From JAPPHA01 sp964291635 (GTDB lineage Bacteria > Pseudomonadota > Alphaproteobacteria > Rhodobacterales > Rhodobacteraceae), in the NCBI GenBank assembly GCA_964291635.2, contig OZ219903.1, positions 1 through 64,000 on the forward strand: a stretch of 64,000 nt of DNA, in the 5' to 3' direction. Each line of letters starts with the position of its first letter. Position 1 is the stretch's first letter. Under the pieces are notes generated by a model. It worked only from the letters and a program-made list of their open reading frames with translations, was not told the DNA's origin and ran no database searches. Shown here in pieces: positions 27,556-36,138 of the stretch. A program made the position numbers and the translations under genes.

Positions 27556-27954
27556 TTGAATCGACTCGACGCTCCGTTGACCGAACGGAAGAGCCGGGAT
27601 TTGGCGATCGAGCTCTGGCGCTGTTTCGACCAACGGCAATTCCGGGATGCCTTGCCCTTGCTGTCGGCGGACTTCGAGGCGCATTGGCCGAATACCCGAG
27701 AGCGCATCCGCGGCCCCGAGAACTTCATCGCACTCAACGAAAACTATCCGGGCATCTGGCGCTGCACGGTCCGGCGAATCGACGAGTACGCCGATACCGT
27801 GGCGACGGTAACGGAGATCAGCGACGGCGATACCTCTTTGTTCGCGGTGTCCTTCTTTGTGGTGCGGAACGGGCAGATTGTCAGGGCGGAAGAATACTTC
27901 GCGGACAACGGTCCTCCGCCTCATGATCGTTCGGCATTCGCCGAACGTTTTTGA
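27556..27954 (+). CDS. SnoaL/NTF2-like small protein
   Basis: 132 residues read from TTG 27556, with GGGGAGGAA immediately upstream (27542-27550). The NTF2-like cone fold is suggested by LAIELWRCFDQRQFRDALPL, LSADFEAHWPNTRERIRGPE, NFIALNENYPGIWRCTVRRI, VATVTEISDGDTSLFAVSFF and IVRAEEYFADNG. This is the usual SnoaL-like pattern of a ligand-binding pocket or small hydrolase/isomerase. Substrate unknown. No operon partner is evident. The non-ATG start is chosen from the ribosome site and family length. Confidence 0.75.
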   Translation: MNRLDAPLTERKSRDLAIELWRCFDQRQFRDALPLLSADFEAHWPNTRERIRGPENFIALNENYPGIWRCTVRRIDEYADTVATVTEISDGDTSLFAVSFFVVRNGQIVRAEEYFADNGPPPHDRSAFAERF

Positions 27955-28013
27955 TCAATGGTGCGGGCGTCTTCAGTTCACTTGGGTGGCCCCGGTCCAT
28001 GCAATGATATGAT

Positions 28014-28244
28014 TTAAACTGGTTTCGACTCCAGATGGAGCACCATGACTTGAGGCCATCCGCGGTTTTTGGAATGAACCTTTGGGAACTTGAGGGCAGC
28101 CTGTCTCGCCCGGGCCTCGATATCCTCCGCACCGGGGGTGTCGGCGAACCCGAGAAGGCGGCGGACCTTCATGGCACCGGGCAGCAATCCCAAGAAGGTC
28201 TCGGCAGTCTCACAGGAGTCATCGATGACGGGCCGGACACGCAT
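28014..28244 (-). CDS. Hypothetical small protein downstream of the TPR gene
   Basis: 76 residues on the minus strand, starting 9 bp after the stop of the TPR gene. The sequence (RRLLGFADTPGAEDIEARAR, AALKFPKVHSKNRG) has plausible coding composition but no family I recognise. It could be the second gene of a small operon or a chance frame. Confidence 0.3.
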   Translation of the reverse strand: MRVRPVIDDSCETAETFLGLLPGAMKVRRLLGFADTPGAEDIEARARQAALKFPKVHSKNRGWPQVMVLHLESKPV

Positions 28245-28253
28245 TCAGGTGGA

Positions 28254-29261
28254 TCATCGGAACGAGGCCGCGTGGAGCCAGGGCCATGTCTCGATGCCGT
28301 ACAGATTGGTGCGTTTCACCACGATCCTGTCCGACAGTTTCCCGTCAATGGCACATGCAAGCGATTCCTTTTTGTCGCCAATGCTCCTGCGTCTCTCGGA
28401 GTCCCGCTCCCAGAGCAGTTCCTCGTCGCATGCCAGAATTGCCGCACGCTCCGCCATGACTTCAGGATGGGTGTTGAGCCAGCGCACAAATTCCACAGCC
28501 CCAGGGTTGCTGTCCCACAGTTCGCCGAACAAATCGATGTAGTCTTTTGCACAGTCCGGCCTGGCAAAGTTTGTGCCGTGCCAAATCGCAATCGGCAGCG
28601 GGTCAGGCGTTCCGCAGATCATCTCCGCCATATAACCGTTTTCGATGAAACCGTGCCGCAGGCTTGTCGCTGCCGCCCGATAATCTCCATCGAGCAGGTG
28701 CAGGAGCCCGAGTTCATACCGCAATGACGGTTCTGCGCCCCGGAACTCCATGAGGTGCTTGCGCGCCTCATCCTTTCTGCCGGCACGCAGCAAAGCCGAG
28801 CCGAGCAGGTAGCGTATCCTCTGGTTGTCCCTCGGATTCCAGAAGTCCATCGCATCCATCAGTTCGATGGCCTCGTCCCAGCGGCGGAGCCGCAAGTGGC
28901 ACAGTACGATACCGTGCGCGGCACGGAAAAACGGCCGGTTTTCGAGCGGTTGCCACTCGATCAGGCCGCTGTACCCTGAGGGGATCGCCGCCTCGCCGAG
29001 CGAGAAGCCCTTCCGGTAAGCATCGAGGGCGCGCTTCGTCCTTCCGTTGTTCAGCAACACGATGCCGATATGCGCATGCGCATCGATGAACCACGGATAT
29101 CGTTCGGTGAGATCCTTTAATCTGTCAATGTAGCGTTTCTCGCCCACCCGGCCTGATTCGCGATTATCGAGAAGCCGGTCGAACTCCTCCACGCATGTGT
29201 CGTATTCCGGAGGGTAGCGAAAGTAGGCGGTGTCTTCGATGAATTCGAGGTTTATGCTCAT
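28254..29261 (-). CDS. TPR-repeat protein
   Basis: 335 residues from ATG 29261 (29288 is a weaker alternative). MSINLEFIEDTAYFRYPPEY leads into helical repeats: YPWFIDAHAHIGIVLLNNGR, TKRALDAYRKGFSLGEAAIP, RYLLGSALLRAGRKDEARKH and RYELGLLHLLDGDYRAAATS. These have TPR spacing of small and aromatic residues. No enzymatic domain is visible; TPR proteins act as binding scaffolds in the cytoplasm. It lies next to mobile-element relics and a BrnTA relic, so it may be accessory. Specific partner unknown. Confidence 0.72.
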   Translation of the reverse strand: MSINLEFIEDTAYFRYPPEYDTCVEEFDRLLDNRESGRVGEKRYIDRLKDLTERYPWFIDAHAHIGIVLLNNGRTKRALDAYRKGFSLGEAAIPSGYSGLIEWQPLENRPFFRAAHGIVLCHLRLRRWDEAIELMDAMDFWNPRDNQRIRYLLGSALLRAGRKDEARKHLMEFRGAEPSLRYELGLLHLLDGDYRAAATSLRHGFIENGYMAEMICGTPDPLPIAIWHGTNFARPDCAKDYIDLFGELWDSNPGAVEFVRWLNTHPEVMAERAAILACDEELLWERDSERRRSIGDKKESLACAIDGKLSDRIVVKRTNLYGIETWPWLHAASFR

Positions 29262-29379
29262 GATCCCTCCAGGCGGCGTTGTCGACAATTGCGGTGACGT
29301 TTTCCGGAATTCGCCAACTTCCGCAAGGTCGAAGATGTGGAGAATTCGAACTTCAGCGAGCGAATTTACGATACGGAGG

Positions 29380-29991
29380 AAAGAACAAGTCGTTCAGCGA
29401 TCGTGGTCCCGATCGCTCTGCCGCCACCTCGATTTCCCTGCCATACGAACGGGCGTAGCGAAGAGTCATTGCCACCTGGCTTTGACCCGGAAGTTGCACC
29501 ACGGTGGCCAGGGGACCGCCCTGCATGACAGCCTGTAAACGATAGGTGTAAAGTTTGAAATCCAGTCCGACTCCGATGATGGTCAGAGGATGCGCTGCGT
29601 GGTCTGGATAAAGCGGATCGATCCGGGGTGCAGCGCTTGCAGGGTGCTGTCGATAATCCTGATCGGGCGTGGCAGGGCTGTCTTCCGGCTCCGTCGTCGA
29701 AGAATGGGTTGCGGGCTGGATGCCGAGTTCGTTGCACAATTCAGGAACCGACATGTCGCAACCTGCCATAGTCGCCGGAGCCGTTCGGACCCGGGCCTTC
29801 ATCAGGGCGAAATTCCGACTATCATCGCGGCCACGGGTGCAGGCGGCCTGCGATCCCGTCAATTTGCGTTCCCCTATGACCTCGCTCTCGAACTCGGCCA
29901 ACGCAGCGAAAATACTGCACGACATGAGGAGCCAAAATTGCAGGGGCACATGCGATCCTTGCCGTTTGTTAGGCTCCCCTTCCCTGCTCAT
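29380..29991 (-). pseudogene. Serine-resolvase and tyrosine-integrase remnants
   Basis: Reading the minus strand, 29940-29700 gives SIFAALAEFESEVIGERKLT and MSVPELCNELGIQPAT, the end of a Tn3-type serine resolvase catalytic domain and its HTH tail, heavily mutated. Further on, 29520-29390 gives GGPLATVVQLPGQSQVAMTL followed by RYARSYG, the C-terminal box of a phage-type tyrosine integrase. Neither is functional. Two unrelated recombinase ends lying together mark an old mobile-element scar beside the brnTA relic. Confidence 0.65.
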
Positions 29992-30293
29992 GGCTCAATC
30001 GCCTCAAGCATCGCCTTCCTCAGAAAGGCATTCATGCGTGACTGGTAACCTTTGCCTCCCGCCTTGAGCCATGCCAGTACATCCGCATCCGCGCGAGCGG
30101 TAATCTGCCTTTTGACGGGCCTGTAATGTTCAGGTTGTCCGAACTCGGCAAGCTGCGCTTCGGTCAGTTTGGGGATATCGTCAAAATTGACATGATCGTC
30201 AGGCATGGTTGAAAGCCATTCCAGATTCTGGCATTGCGCGTCGGTCAGGGGCGGCAACGAGTCCGGTGTGTAGTTAACCTCTTTCTTCTTCAA
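29988..30293 (-). CDS. brnA: BrnA-family antitoxin
   Basis: 101 residues on the minus strand from a TTG at 30293. LKKKEVNYTPDSLPPLTDAQ is followed by YRPVKRQITARADADVLAWL and GGKGYQSRMNAFLRKAM. This is the BrnA ribbon-helix-helix pattern, which binds DNA and neutralises the BrnT RNase. It overlaps the end of the brnT relic as in normal brnTA operons. The antitoxin frame is open throughout while the toxin is broken. A non-ATG start leaves the exact amino-terminus uncertain. Confidence 0.8.
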   Translation of the reverse strand: MKKKEVNYTPDSLPPLTDAQCQNLEWLSTMPDDHVNFDDIPKLTEAQLAEFGQPEHYRPVKRQITARADADVLAWLKAGGKGYQSRMNAFLRKAMLEAIEP

Positions 30294-30586
30294 AGCGGCT
30301 TCTTTCCGACTAGTCGGCCTTTCGGACCGGGATGATCCTAATTGGTCTCCACAAACTGCCCGTCCTTGTCTTCTTCGATGTTGATATGAGCCAACGGGAG
30401 AAGCGTGATGCCATTCACAACGCCGACGGTCCGCCAGCGTTCTCAATGGTCTTCAATCCGGTCCTGTCGGGTCAGGCGCAACGGATCACGGAACACCCGC
30501 ACGGCCAGTTCAGACGCAATGCCGTCGTGTTTACGCTGATTGATGAGATTCCTGTTCTCGTCCCACGAGAATTGAGTTGCTGCCAT
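30274..30586 (-). pseudogene. brnT: BrnT-family RNase toxin, inactivated
   Basis: MAATQFSWDENRNLINQRKH opens the gene at 30586, followed by GIASELAVRVFRDPL and TRQDRIEDH, then an in-frame TGA. The same frame goes on ERWRTVGVVNGITLLPLAHI, after which a frameshift leads to RIIPVRKAD, a TAG stop, then SERSRFEEERG and TAA at 30274-30276. These match the BrnT fold from start to finish (about 95 residues), including the C-terminal RIIxARKAxxxER motif. Two stops plus a shift make it non-functional. Confidence 0.85.
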
Positions 30587-30589
30587 TGA

Positions 30590-31309
30590 AAAAATGCCGT
30601 TATTCAAGTCGAATTCCAATTGACCGATCTTGGTGTTTCGGAATCGACATTCACGAGCAATCAGCACTCAGCCCGTGATTTGATTTGAGAGGGCAATGTC
30701 TGCATAGGCGAGATGGGCTTTGCCCATGTTCTCGGCAAGCACGTGATCCGGACCTGTTGAATGGATCTTGTTGACCACATCCGTTTCCATTTGCGTCAGC
30801 CTAACATCGTCACCTGGGGAGCCGGGAAGGAATGCAACCTCCAACGGGCGGCTGCTACGGGCGCGGTGGCGGCATTGTCTGGCAGTTCGGAACCCGCGAA
30901 ATCACGTCGCCGGAAGACAGAATGATCAGGTGGATTCCCGGCAGCACGATGCACATTTTTTTGCCAAGACCTGCCTGCAAGCGGGGGCATCGTGGTATTC
31001 AAATACGGTGTGAAGCATGATGCTGACGGCTGGCCGGAACCGGCGCAATTCTGTATGGGGCTGATTGTCGGCGCCAATCCCCGGGCGTTGAATATCTCAT
31101 TCCCTCGTGACCGCAACGCACCAACAGGCAGGCGAGAGACCCAGGAAATCTGTTCCGATCCCCGGCATGAAAAGACAATCGTTCCGCCAATTGCGCCATC
31201 CTGGCGGAAGGCTGCCACGAACACGCCGCCTTTGCCTGACACACACAATCAAGCCCAAAATTTCGTTTGACATACCCATGCCGGCAAACACGGTGCGGCC
31301 GCCGGCGTT
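30590..31309. other. 0.7 kb with no recognisable gene
   Basis: A 150-codon frame on the minus strand (30796-31248) and shorter forward frames exist, but none shows a domain, and no frame is favoured by composition. Upstream of the BrnT start there is no clear promoter dyad. I see no repeat or RNA gene. Confidence 0.35.
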
Positions 31310-32077
31310 TCAGCCGCGCTTGATCACGCCGCTGGACATGAATCCACCGTCTACCGGGAGGGTCACGCCGGTGATGTAGCCCGATTGGGGAAGCGCAAGG
31401 TAGACGGCGGCGGCCGCGATCTCTTCCGGGACACCGTAGCGGTCCATCGGAATGCCCTGGAGATAGGCGCGGCGGGTTTCCGCGTCATGCATTTTCTGCA
31501 CCAGCGCCGTATCCGTGGCCCCCGGTGCGAGCGTGTTGACCGTCACGCCTGACCCGGCCCATTCCAGTGCCATGACACGGGTCAATGCAGCAACTCCGCC
31601 CTTGGAGGCGCCGTAGGCAGCGCGGCCCGTCCCGCCGCGTTCGCCGGCGGTCGAGGACATCGAGACAATCCGGCCGTATCCCGCCTCGATCATGACCGCA
31701 CCCGCTGCCCGCATGACCAGGAAGCTGCCGGTGAGATTCACGGCGATGATGCGGCTCCAGTCCTCGATGCTCGTGTCAAGCGCAGGCCGTTCCATGCCGA
31801 TTCCGGCGAAATGCATGAGGATCTCCAGCGATCCGAAACAGCCGGTCGCCGCCGTCACCAGGGCGTTTGCATCGCCGGGTTCAGATACGTCTGTCCTGAC
31901 GAAGAGCGATCCTGTTCCGTCTTCTGCCAGGCCGTCCGCGGCCAGTTGTCCCGCCTCCTCGTTGCAATCGGCGATGACCACGTTGGCGCCCATCCCGGCC
32001 AGCATCCGCGCGGTTGCGAGCCCAATGCCGCTTGCGCCGCCGGTGACGATGGCGGTCTGTCCGTCTAGTGTGAACAT
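31310..32077 (-). CDS. SDR-family NAD(P)-dependent oxidoreductase
   Basis: 255 residues on the minus strand. Nucleotide-binding motif TGGASGIGLA near residues 13-22, DCNEEAG after the second beta strand (Asp favours NAD), catalytic region ISMSSTAGERGGTGRAAYGASKG trimmed here to SSTAGERGG and YGASKG (Tyr-x-x-x-Lys), and a C-terminal YITGVTLPVDGGFMSSG. It oxidises or reduces an alcohol/ketone. It lies 30 bp after kbl on the same strand, so the likely substrate is an amino-alcohol or 3-hydroxy amino-acid derivative, in place of the usual Tdh (inference). Confidence 0.92.
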   Translation of the reverse strand: MFTLDGQTAIVTGGASGIGLATARMLAGMGANVVIADCNEEAGQLAADGLAEDGTGSLFVRTDVSEPGDANALVTAATGCFGSLEILMHFAGIGMERPALDTSIEDWSRIIAVNLTGSFLVMRAAGAVMIEAGYGRIVSMSSTAGERGGTGRAAYGASKGGVAALTRVMALEWAGSGVTVNTLAPGATDTALVQKMHDAETRRAYLQGIPMDRYGVPEEIAAAAVYLALPQSGYITGVTLPVDGGFMSSGVIKRG

Positions 32078-32107
32078 CGGGCTGCGCCTCCTTGCAAATT
32101 TGACGAA

Positions 32108-33298
32108 TTACGTGATGACCCCTAGGCCACGCCCGACCTCGGCAAATGCAGCGATCGCACGGTCAAGGTCCGCGATGTCGTGGGCGGCCGACATCTGGGT
32201 GCGGATGCGATCCTGGCCGCGCGGCACGACCGGGAACGAGAAGGCAGCCACCAGCACGCCCTTCTTGCGGACCCTGTCGGCGAATTCCTGTGCAAGCGTG
32301 GGGTCGCGCAGCATCACCGGCACGATCGGGTGGTCGCCGGGGAGCAGTTCGAACCCGAGGGCCGTCATCTCCTTGCGGAAATGCCTCGCGTTTCGCCACA
32401 ACCGGCCGCGAAGTTCGGCCGAGTCCGTCAGAAGCTCGAGCGCACGCAGGCTGGTTCCGGCGATGACCGGTGCCAGCGTGTTGGAGAAAAGGTAAGGACG
32501 CGCCCGCTGCCGAAGCCACTCGACGATTTCCGACCGGGCAGAGACGTATCCGCCGGCGGCACCGCCGAGTGCCTTGCCCAGCGTTCCGGTCAGGATGTCC
32601 ACGCGGCCGGTGACGCCGCAATGCTCGGGCGTCCCCCGACCGGAACCGCCAACGATGCCGACGGCGTGGCTGTCGTCGACCATCACCGTCGCATCGTACT
32701 CCCCGGCAAGGTCGCAGATGGACCTGAGATCGGCGAAAGTGCCGTCCATGGAAAACACGCCGTCGGTCGCGATCATGCGATACCGTGCATCCCGGGCTTC
32801 GACCAGCCTGGCCTCGAGTCCGGCCATGTCGTTGTTGGCGTAACGCAACCGCCGTGCCTTGCAGAGGCGGATCCCGTCGATGATCGAGGCATGGTTCAGC
32901 GCATCGGAGATGATGGCATCCTCCGCGCCGAGAAGGGTCTCGAACAGCCCCGCGTTCGCATCAAAGCAGCTCGGGAACAGGATGGTGTCCTCCATGCCCA
33001 GGAACTCGCTCAGGCATCCCTCGAGCTGCTTGTGAGGAAGCTGGGTGCCACAGATGAACCTGACCGAGGACATGCCAAACCCGTAAGTTCCCAGCGCAGC
33101 CCGGGCCGCTTCGACCAGTTGCGGGTGGTTCGCGAGACCCAGGTAGTTGTTGGCGCAGAGATTGATGCAGGAAGTCCCGTCCGAAAGGATGATCTCGCCC
33201 TGCTGCGGAGAGGCGATGACCTGCTCGCGCTTGTAAAGGCCCCTCGATTTCAGATCATCGATCCGCGCCGCGAGATCGTCGGCAAATTCAAGCGTCAT
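32108..33298 (-). CDS. kbl: Glycine C-acetyltransferase (2-amino-3-ketobutyrate CoA ligase)
   Basis: 396 residues from ATG 33298, the standard length. PLP-dependent alpha-oxoamine synthase motifs: NNYLGLANHPQLVEAARAAL, GFGMSSVRFICGTQLPHKQL, DDSHAVGIVGGSGRGTPEH and the lysine segment DILTGTLGKALGGAAGGYVS. It cleaves 2-amino-3-ketobutyrate with CoA to glycine and acetyl-CoA in threonine breakdown. The downstream SDR gene takes the position normally held by threonine dehydrogenase. The frame can be extended upstream to 33391, but residues before MTLEFADDL are not family-like. Confidence 0.95.
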   Translation of the reverse strand: MTLEFADDLAARIDDLKSRGLYKREQVIASPQQGEIILSDGTSCINLCANNYLGLANHPQLVEAARAALGTYGFGMSSVRFICGTQLPHKQLEGCLSEFLGMEDTILFPSCFDANAGLFETLLGAEDAIISDALNHASIIDGIRLCKARRLRYANNDMAGLEARLVEARDARYRMIATDGVFSMDGTFADLRSICDLAGEYDATVMVDDSHAVGIVGGSGRGTPEHCGVTGRVDILTGTLGKALGGAAGGYVSARSEIVEWLRQRARPYLFSNTLAPVIAGTSLRALELLTDSAELRGRLWRNARHFRKEMTALGFELLPGDHPIVPVMLRDPTLAQEFADRVRKKGVLVAAFSFPVVPRGQDRIRTQMSAAHDIADLDRAIAAFAEVGRGLGVIT

Positions 33299-33530
33299 TT
33301 GTCCTCCCCCGGCATTCGGGATGCGACCGGCGGGATGGGCGGAGCCGGAATTCTGTTGCCGACAGCTGGATCCCCGACATCCGTCCGTCATGACCGGTCC
33401 GGTTCATTCCCTACATTGCGGCATTTGGTACGGCTGGCAAGAATCTTCGTCATGAGACCGGCTGTTTCCTCGCGGGCGCCGGGATCCAGGGCAGTCTTTC
33501 GACGGGGTCACGCGCACGCGGGTACCGGCG

Positions 33531-34831
33531 TTACCGACCCAGGACGAATCCCGGCAACCAGAGTGACAGTGACGGAACGAAGGTGGCAAGGAGAAGGGTC
33601 GGGATCCACGCGAACAGGATCATGATCATCGTCGGTTTGAGCATCGAGTTGACCGATGTGGATCCGACCCGTGCACCGAGGTACAGCAATGGCGCCGTGG
33701 GCGGGGTGATGTTGCCCATCCCCAGGTTGACGCCGATGATTGCGGCAAACTGGATCGGGTCGATGCCGATGTCCTGCACCATCGGCAACAGCAGAGGTGC
33801 GGACAGCAGCACGCCGGACACGTCGTCCACCAGCATGCCGATCACGACCAGCAGCAGGTTCATCATCAGCAGGATGACAATGGGGTTTTCCGATATGGAA
33901 TACACGAACTCCTGGGCGAGCCTGGGGATGTCTTCGAACACGAGCAGCCGGCTCACGATCATCACCATGAAGAACATGACCATCACGGCACCCGTCGTAA
34001 TCGATGCTTCGATGACGGCATCCTTGAAGGACTTCCAGTTGAGTCCCCTGTAAATCAGGAAACCGATCGGGAGAGCACAGAGGACAGCAATTCCCGCTGA
34101 TTCCGTGGGGGTCATGATCCCTCCGTATATTCCGCCGAGTATGATGACCGGCATCAGGAGGGCGGGTGAGGCGTAAACCGCGCGCTTCCTGACTTCGCGA
34201 ACGAAGTTTTCCGGTTCAGGTTCAACTTCCACGCCTTTCTGGCGATGCATCATGATGAAATTCACGACAATGAGGAGGGTGATCAGGATCAGCCCCGGCA
34301 CGACGGTCGCGAGGAAGCACTTCAGCACCGACTGGCGCGTGATCCACGCATAGATGATCTGGACCGAGCTCGGCGGGATCAGGAGGCCCAAGGGTGCCGC
34401 GTTCGAGATCAGGGCGGCGCTGAAACCCTTCGGATAGTTGGCTTTCTCCAGCCGGGGCAGCATGACGCCGCCGATGCAGGTCAGGTTCGCGGTCGCGCTG
34501 CCCGAAATCGAGCCGAACACGGCGTTCGCGAACACCGCAGATGCCGAGAATCCGCCCTTGATGGTCCGAAAACAAGTGCGGCCACATCCACGAGCGGCTC
34601 TGCAATACGGCCTCGGTTCATGATGCTTCCGGCGAGGATGAACAGGGGAATCGCCAGAAGGACAATGGAATTCATGCGCCAGTGGCCACCGGAAAGCAAA
34701 GTCGAGACTTTCGTGTCGGCAAAGTAGCCGAGATAGATCAGCGCGGCGCCGAAAGCGAAGAGTACACGCAACCCGATGATCAGGCCGATGCAAAGAATCA
34801 GGAATACGGCCAGCCCGGAGCGAAGCGACAC
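33531..34831 (-). pseudogene. dctM: TRAP transporter large permease (DctM-like), frameshifted and orphan
   Basis: The amino-terminal part (minus strand, from about GTG 34831) reads SGLAVFLILCIGLIIGLRVL and NSIVLLAIPLFILAGSIMNR, then VDVAALVFG. Near 34570 one base is missing. The other frame continues TIKGGFSASAVFANAVFGSI, SGSATANLTCIGGVMLPRLE, AAPLGLLIPPSSVQIIYAW and the C-terminal NLGMGNITPPTAPLLYLGAR to the stop at 33531. Corrected length is near 430 residues, normal for DctM. No DctP or DctQ gene is adjacent, so even without the shift it would lack partners here. Confidence 0.88.
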
Positions 34832-34944
34832 GATCAAGCTGTATTCGGCAAGCGGATCTCCTTTTCGACTTGGCCTGCCGGCAGGATCACGGCGGCGGCA
34901 AGTTACACTCCGCGAGTGAGGGCACGCATCCCGGGAAAGATGTT

Positions 34945-34977
34945 TTGAAATCTTTTTCTTGATTGAAAATATTTTCA
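34945..34977 (+). promoter_or_regulatory. Candidate promoter with palindromic operator for the BMP operon
   Basis: TTGAAA (34945-34950), 17 bases, then AATATT (34968-34973). The -10 region is embedded in a perfect 14-base palindrome TGAAAATATTTTCA (34964-34977). This is the AT-rich divergent region between dctM and the BMP gene. The SorC-family gene at the end of the operon is a candidate regulator, though this is only inference. Confidence 0.45.
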
Positions 34978-35051
34978 GTGTCATCATCCTTTTTGCGCAC
35001 GGCACCGGCGGCAGCGTGGCGACCGGGTCGTCAATCCAATGGAGGGGAAAG

Positions 35052-36138
35052 ATGATTGAATCCTTGACCAGGCGCCAGGGATGGCGCCGAATCGCGGGCG
35101 GACTCCTGCTGACGCTCGGAGCATTGTCCGTCGTGCCTCCGTCCCATGCGGCAGGGGAGAGCGTCGTTCTCGTCGCCACCCAGAAGGCCGGGGACCGGGG
35201 ACCGATTGACGGCCTGATCGACGGCCTCGAGCAGGCCGAGGCGGAGTTCGGTGTCACAACCCGGTTCATCGAAGCGCTCGACCCGGCGACCTATGAAACG
35301 ACCCTGCGGACCCTTGCAAATCGCGGGACCGACGTCGTGATCACGACCTTCTTTGCCATGGGAGCGGCCGTCCAGAGCCTGGCGCCGGAATTCCCGGATA
35401 CCAGGTTCGTTGTCATCGTCGCGGCGCCCCACGACCCGCCGGTGGCGAATGCACGTGTGGTCGGCTACAAGACACAGGAAAACGCGTACCTGAGCGGCAA
35501 GTTTGCCGCCCATATGTCCAAGACGGGCAAGATCGCCCTCATGGCAGGGGTGCCGCTGCCCTACGTCTGGGCGGACTACAATGCCTTCATCGATGCCGCG
35601 AGTTCCGTGAACCCGGAGATCGAAACCAGCGTGGCGTTCGTGCAGTCCTTCGAGGACCCGGTAAAGGGACGCGAAATCGCCGCCGGGCTGTATTCCCAGG
35701 GGGTTGACGCCATCTACACCGGGGCGGCGGCCAGCGACATCGGCGTCGTCGATGCGGCCATGGAATCGGGCAACCTCGTCATCGCAGCGTCACCACCGCT
35801 CATAGACCAGGCACCGGAACATGTTGGCTTCATCGCGTCGTTCGAATGGGCGAGGACCCTGATGATCGAGGCGGAAAATGCACTCTCGCCGGACTTCCAG
35901 AGCGGGTTCAGGCTCGGAGGCGTGGACAGTGGCGAAATCGTCATGACCTTCCCCGAGACGTTTGCAGGAGACGCCGCGCACCGTGCGGCGGCGGTGGAGG
36001 CGACCACGGCAGCGTATGATGCCATGGCGAACGGTGAACTGGTCGTTCCCTACGACACCACGGAGCCAAATTGACACGATCCTGACCGGCCGGGACAAAT
36101 ACGTGAAGCCTGACATGACCCCGGTTGCCCGAACCTGA
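35052..36138 (+). pseudogene. BMP-family ABC substrate-binding protein, frameshift near the 3' end
   Basis: ATG 35052 with GGAGGGGAAAG upstream. Signal peptide about MIESLTRRQGWRRIAGGLLL to SHAAG. The Bmp/Med fold is seen in GPIDGLIDGLEQAEAEFGV, FFAMGAAVQSLAPEFPDTRF, GKIALMAGVPLPYV and ITSV-type strands such as GVDAIYTGAAASDIGVVDAA. The frame stops at 36074, but shifting by one base near 36068-36072 (AAATT) continues DTILTGRDKYVKPDMTPVAR to TGA 36136-36138. That stop overlaps the ATPase ATG, as in an intact operon, so the true end is there. Only about 20 C-terminal residues are affected and the protein may still work. BMP proteins bind nucleosides or related compounds. Confidence 0.85.

Noticed and set aside
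32180..33625. 481-codon plus-strand open frame
   Set aside because: It lies antisense to kbl, which has a full set of family motifs. The forward product has no domain and is a high-GC shadow.
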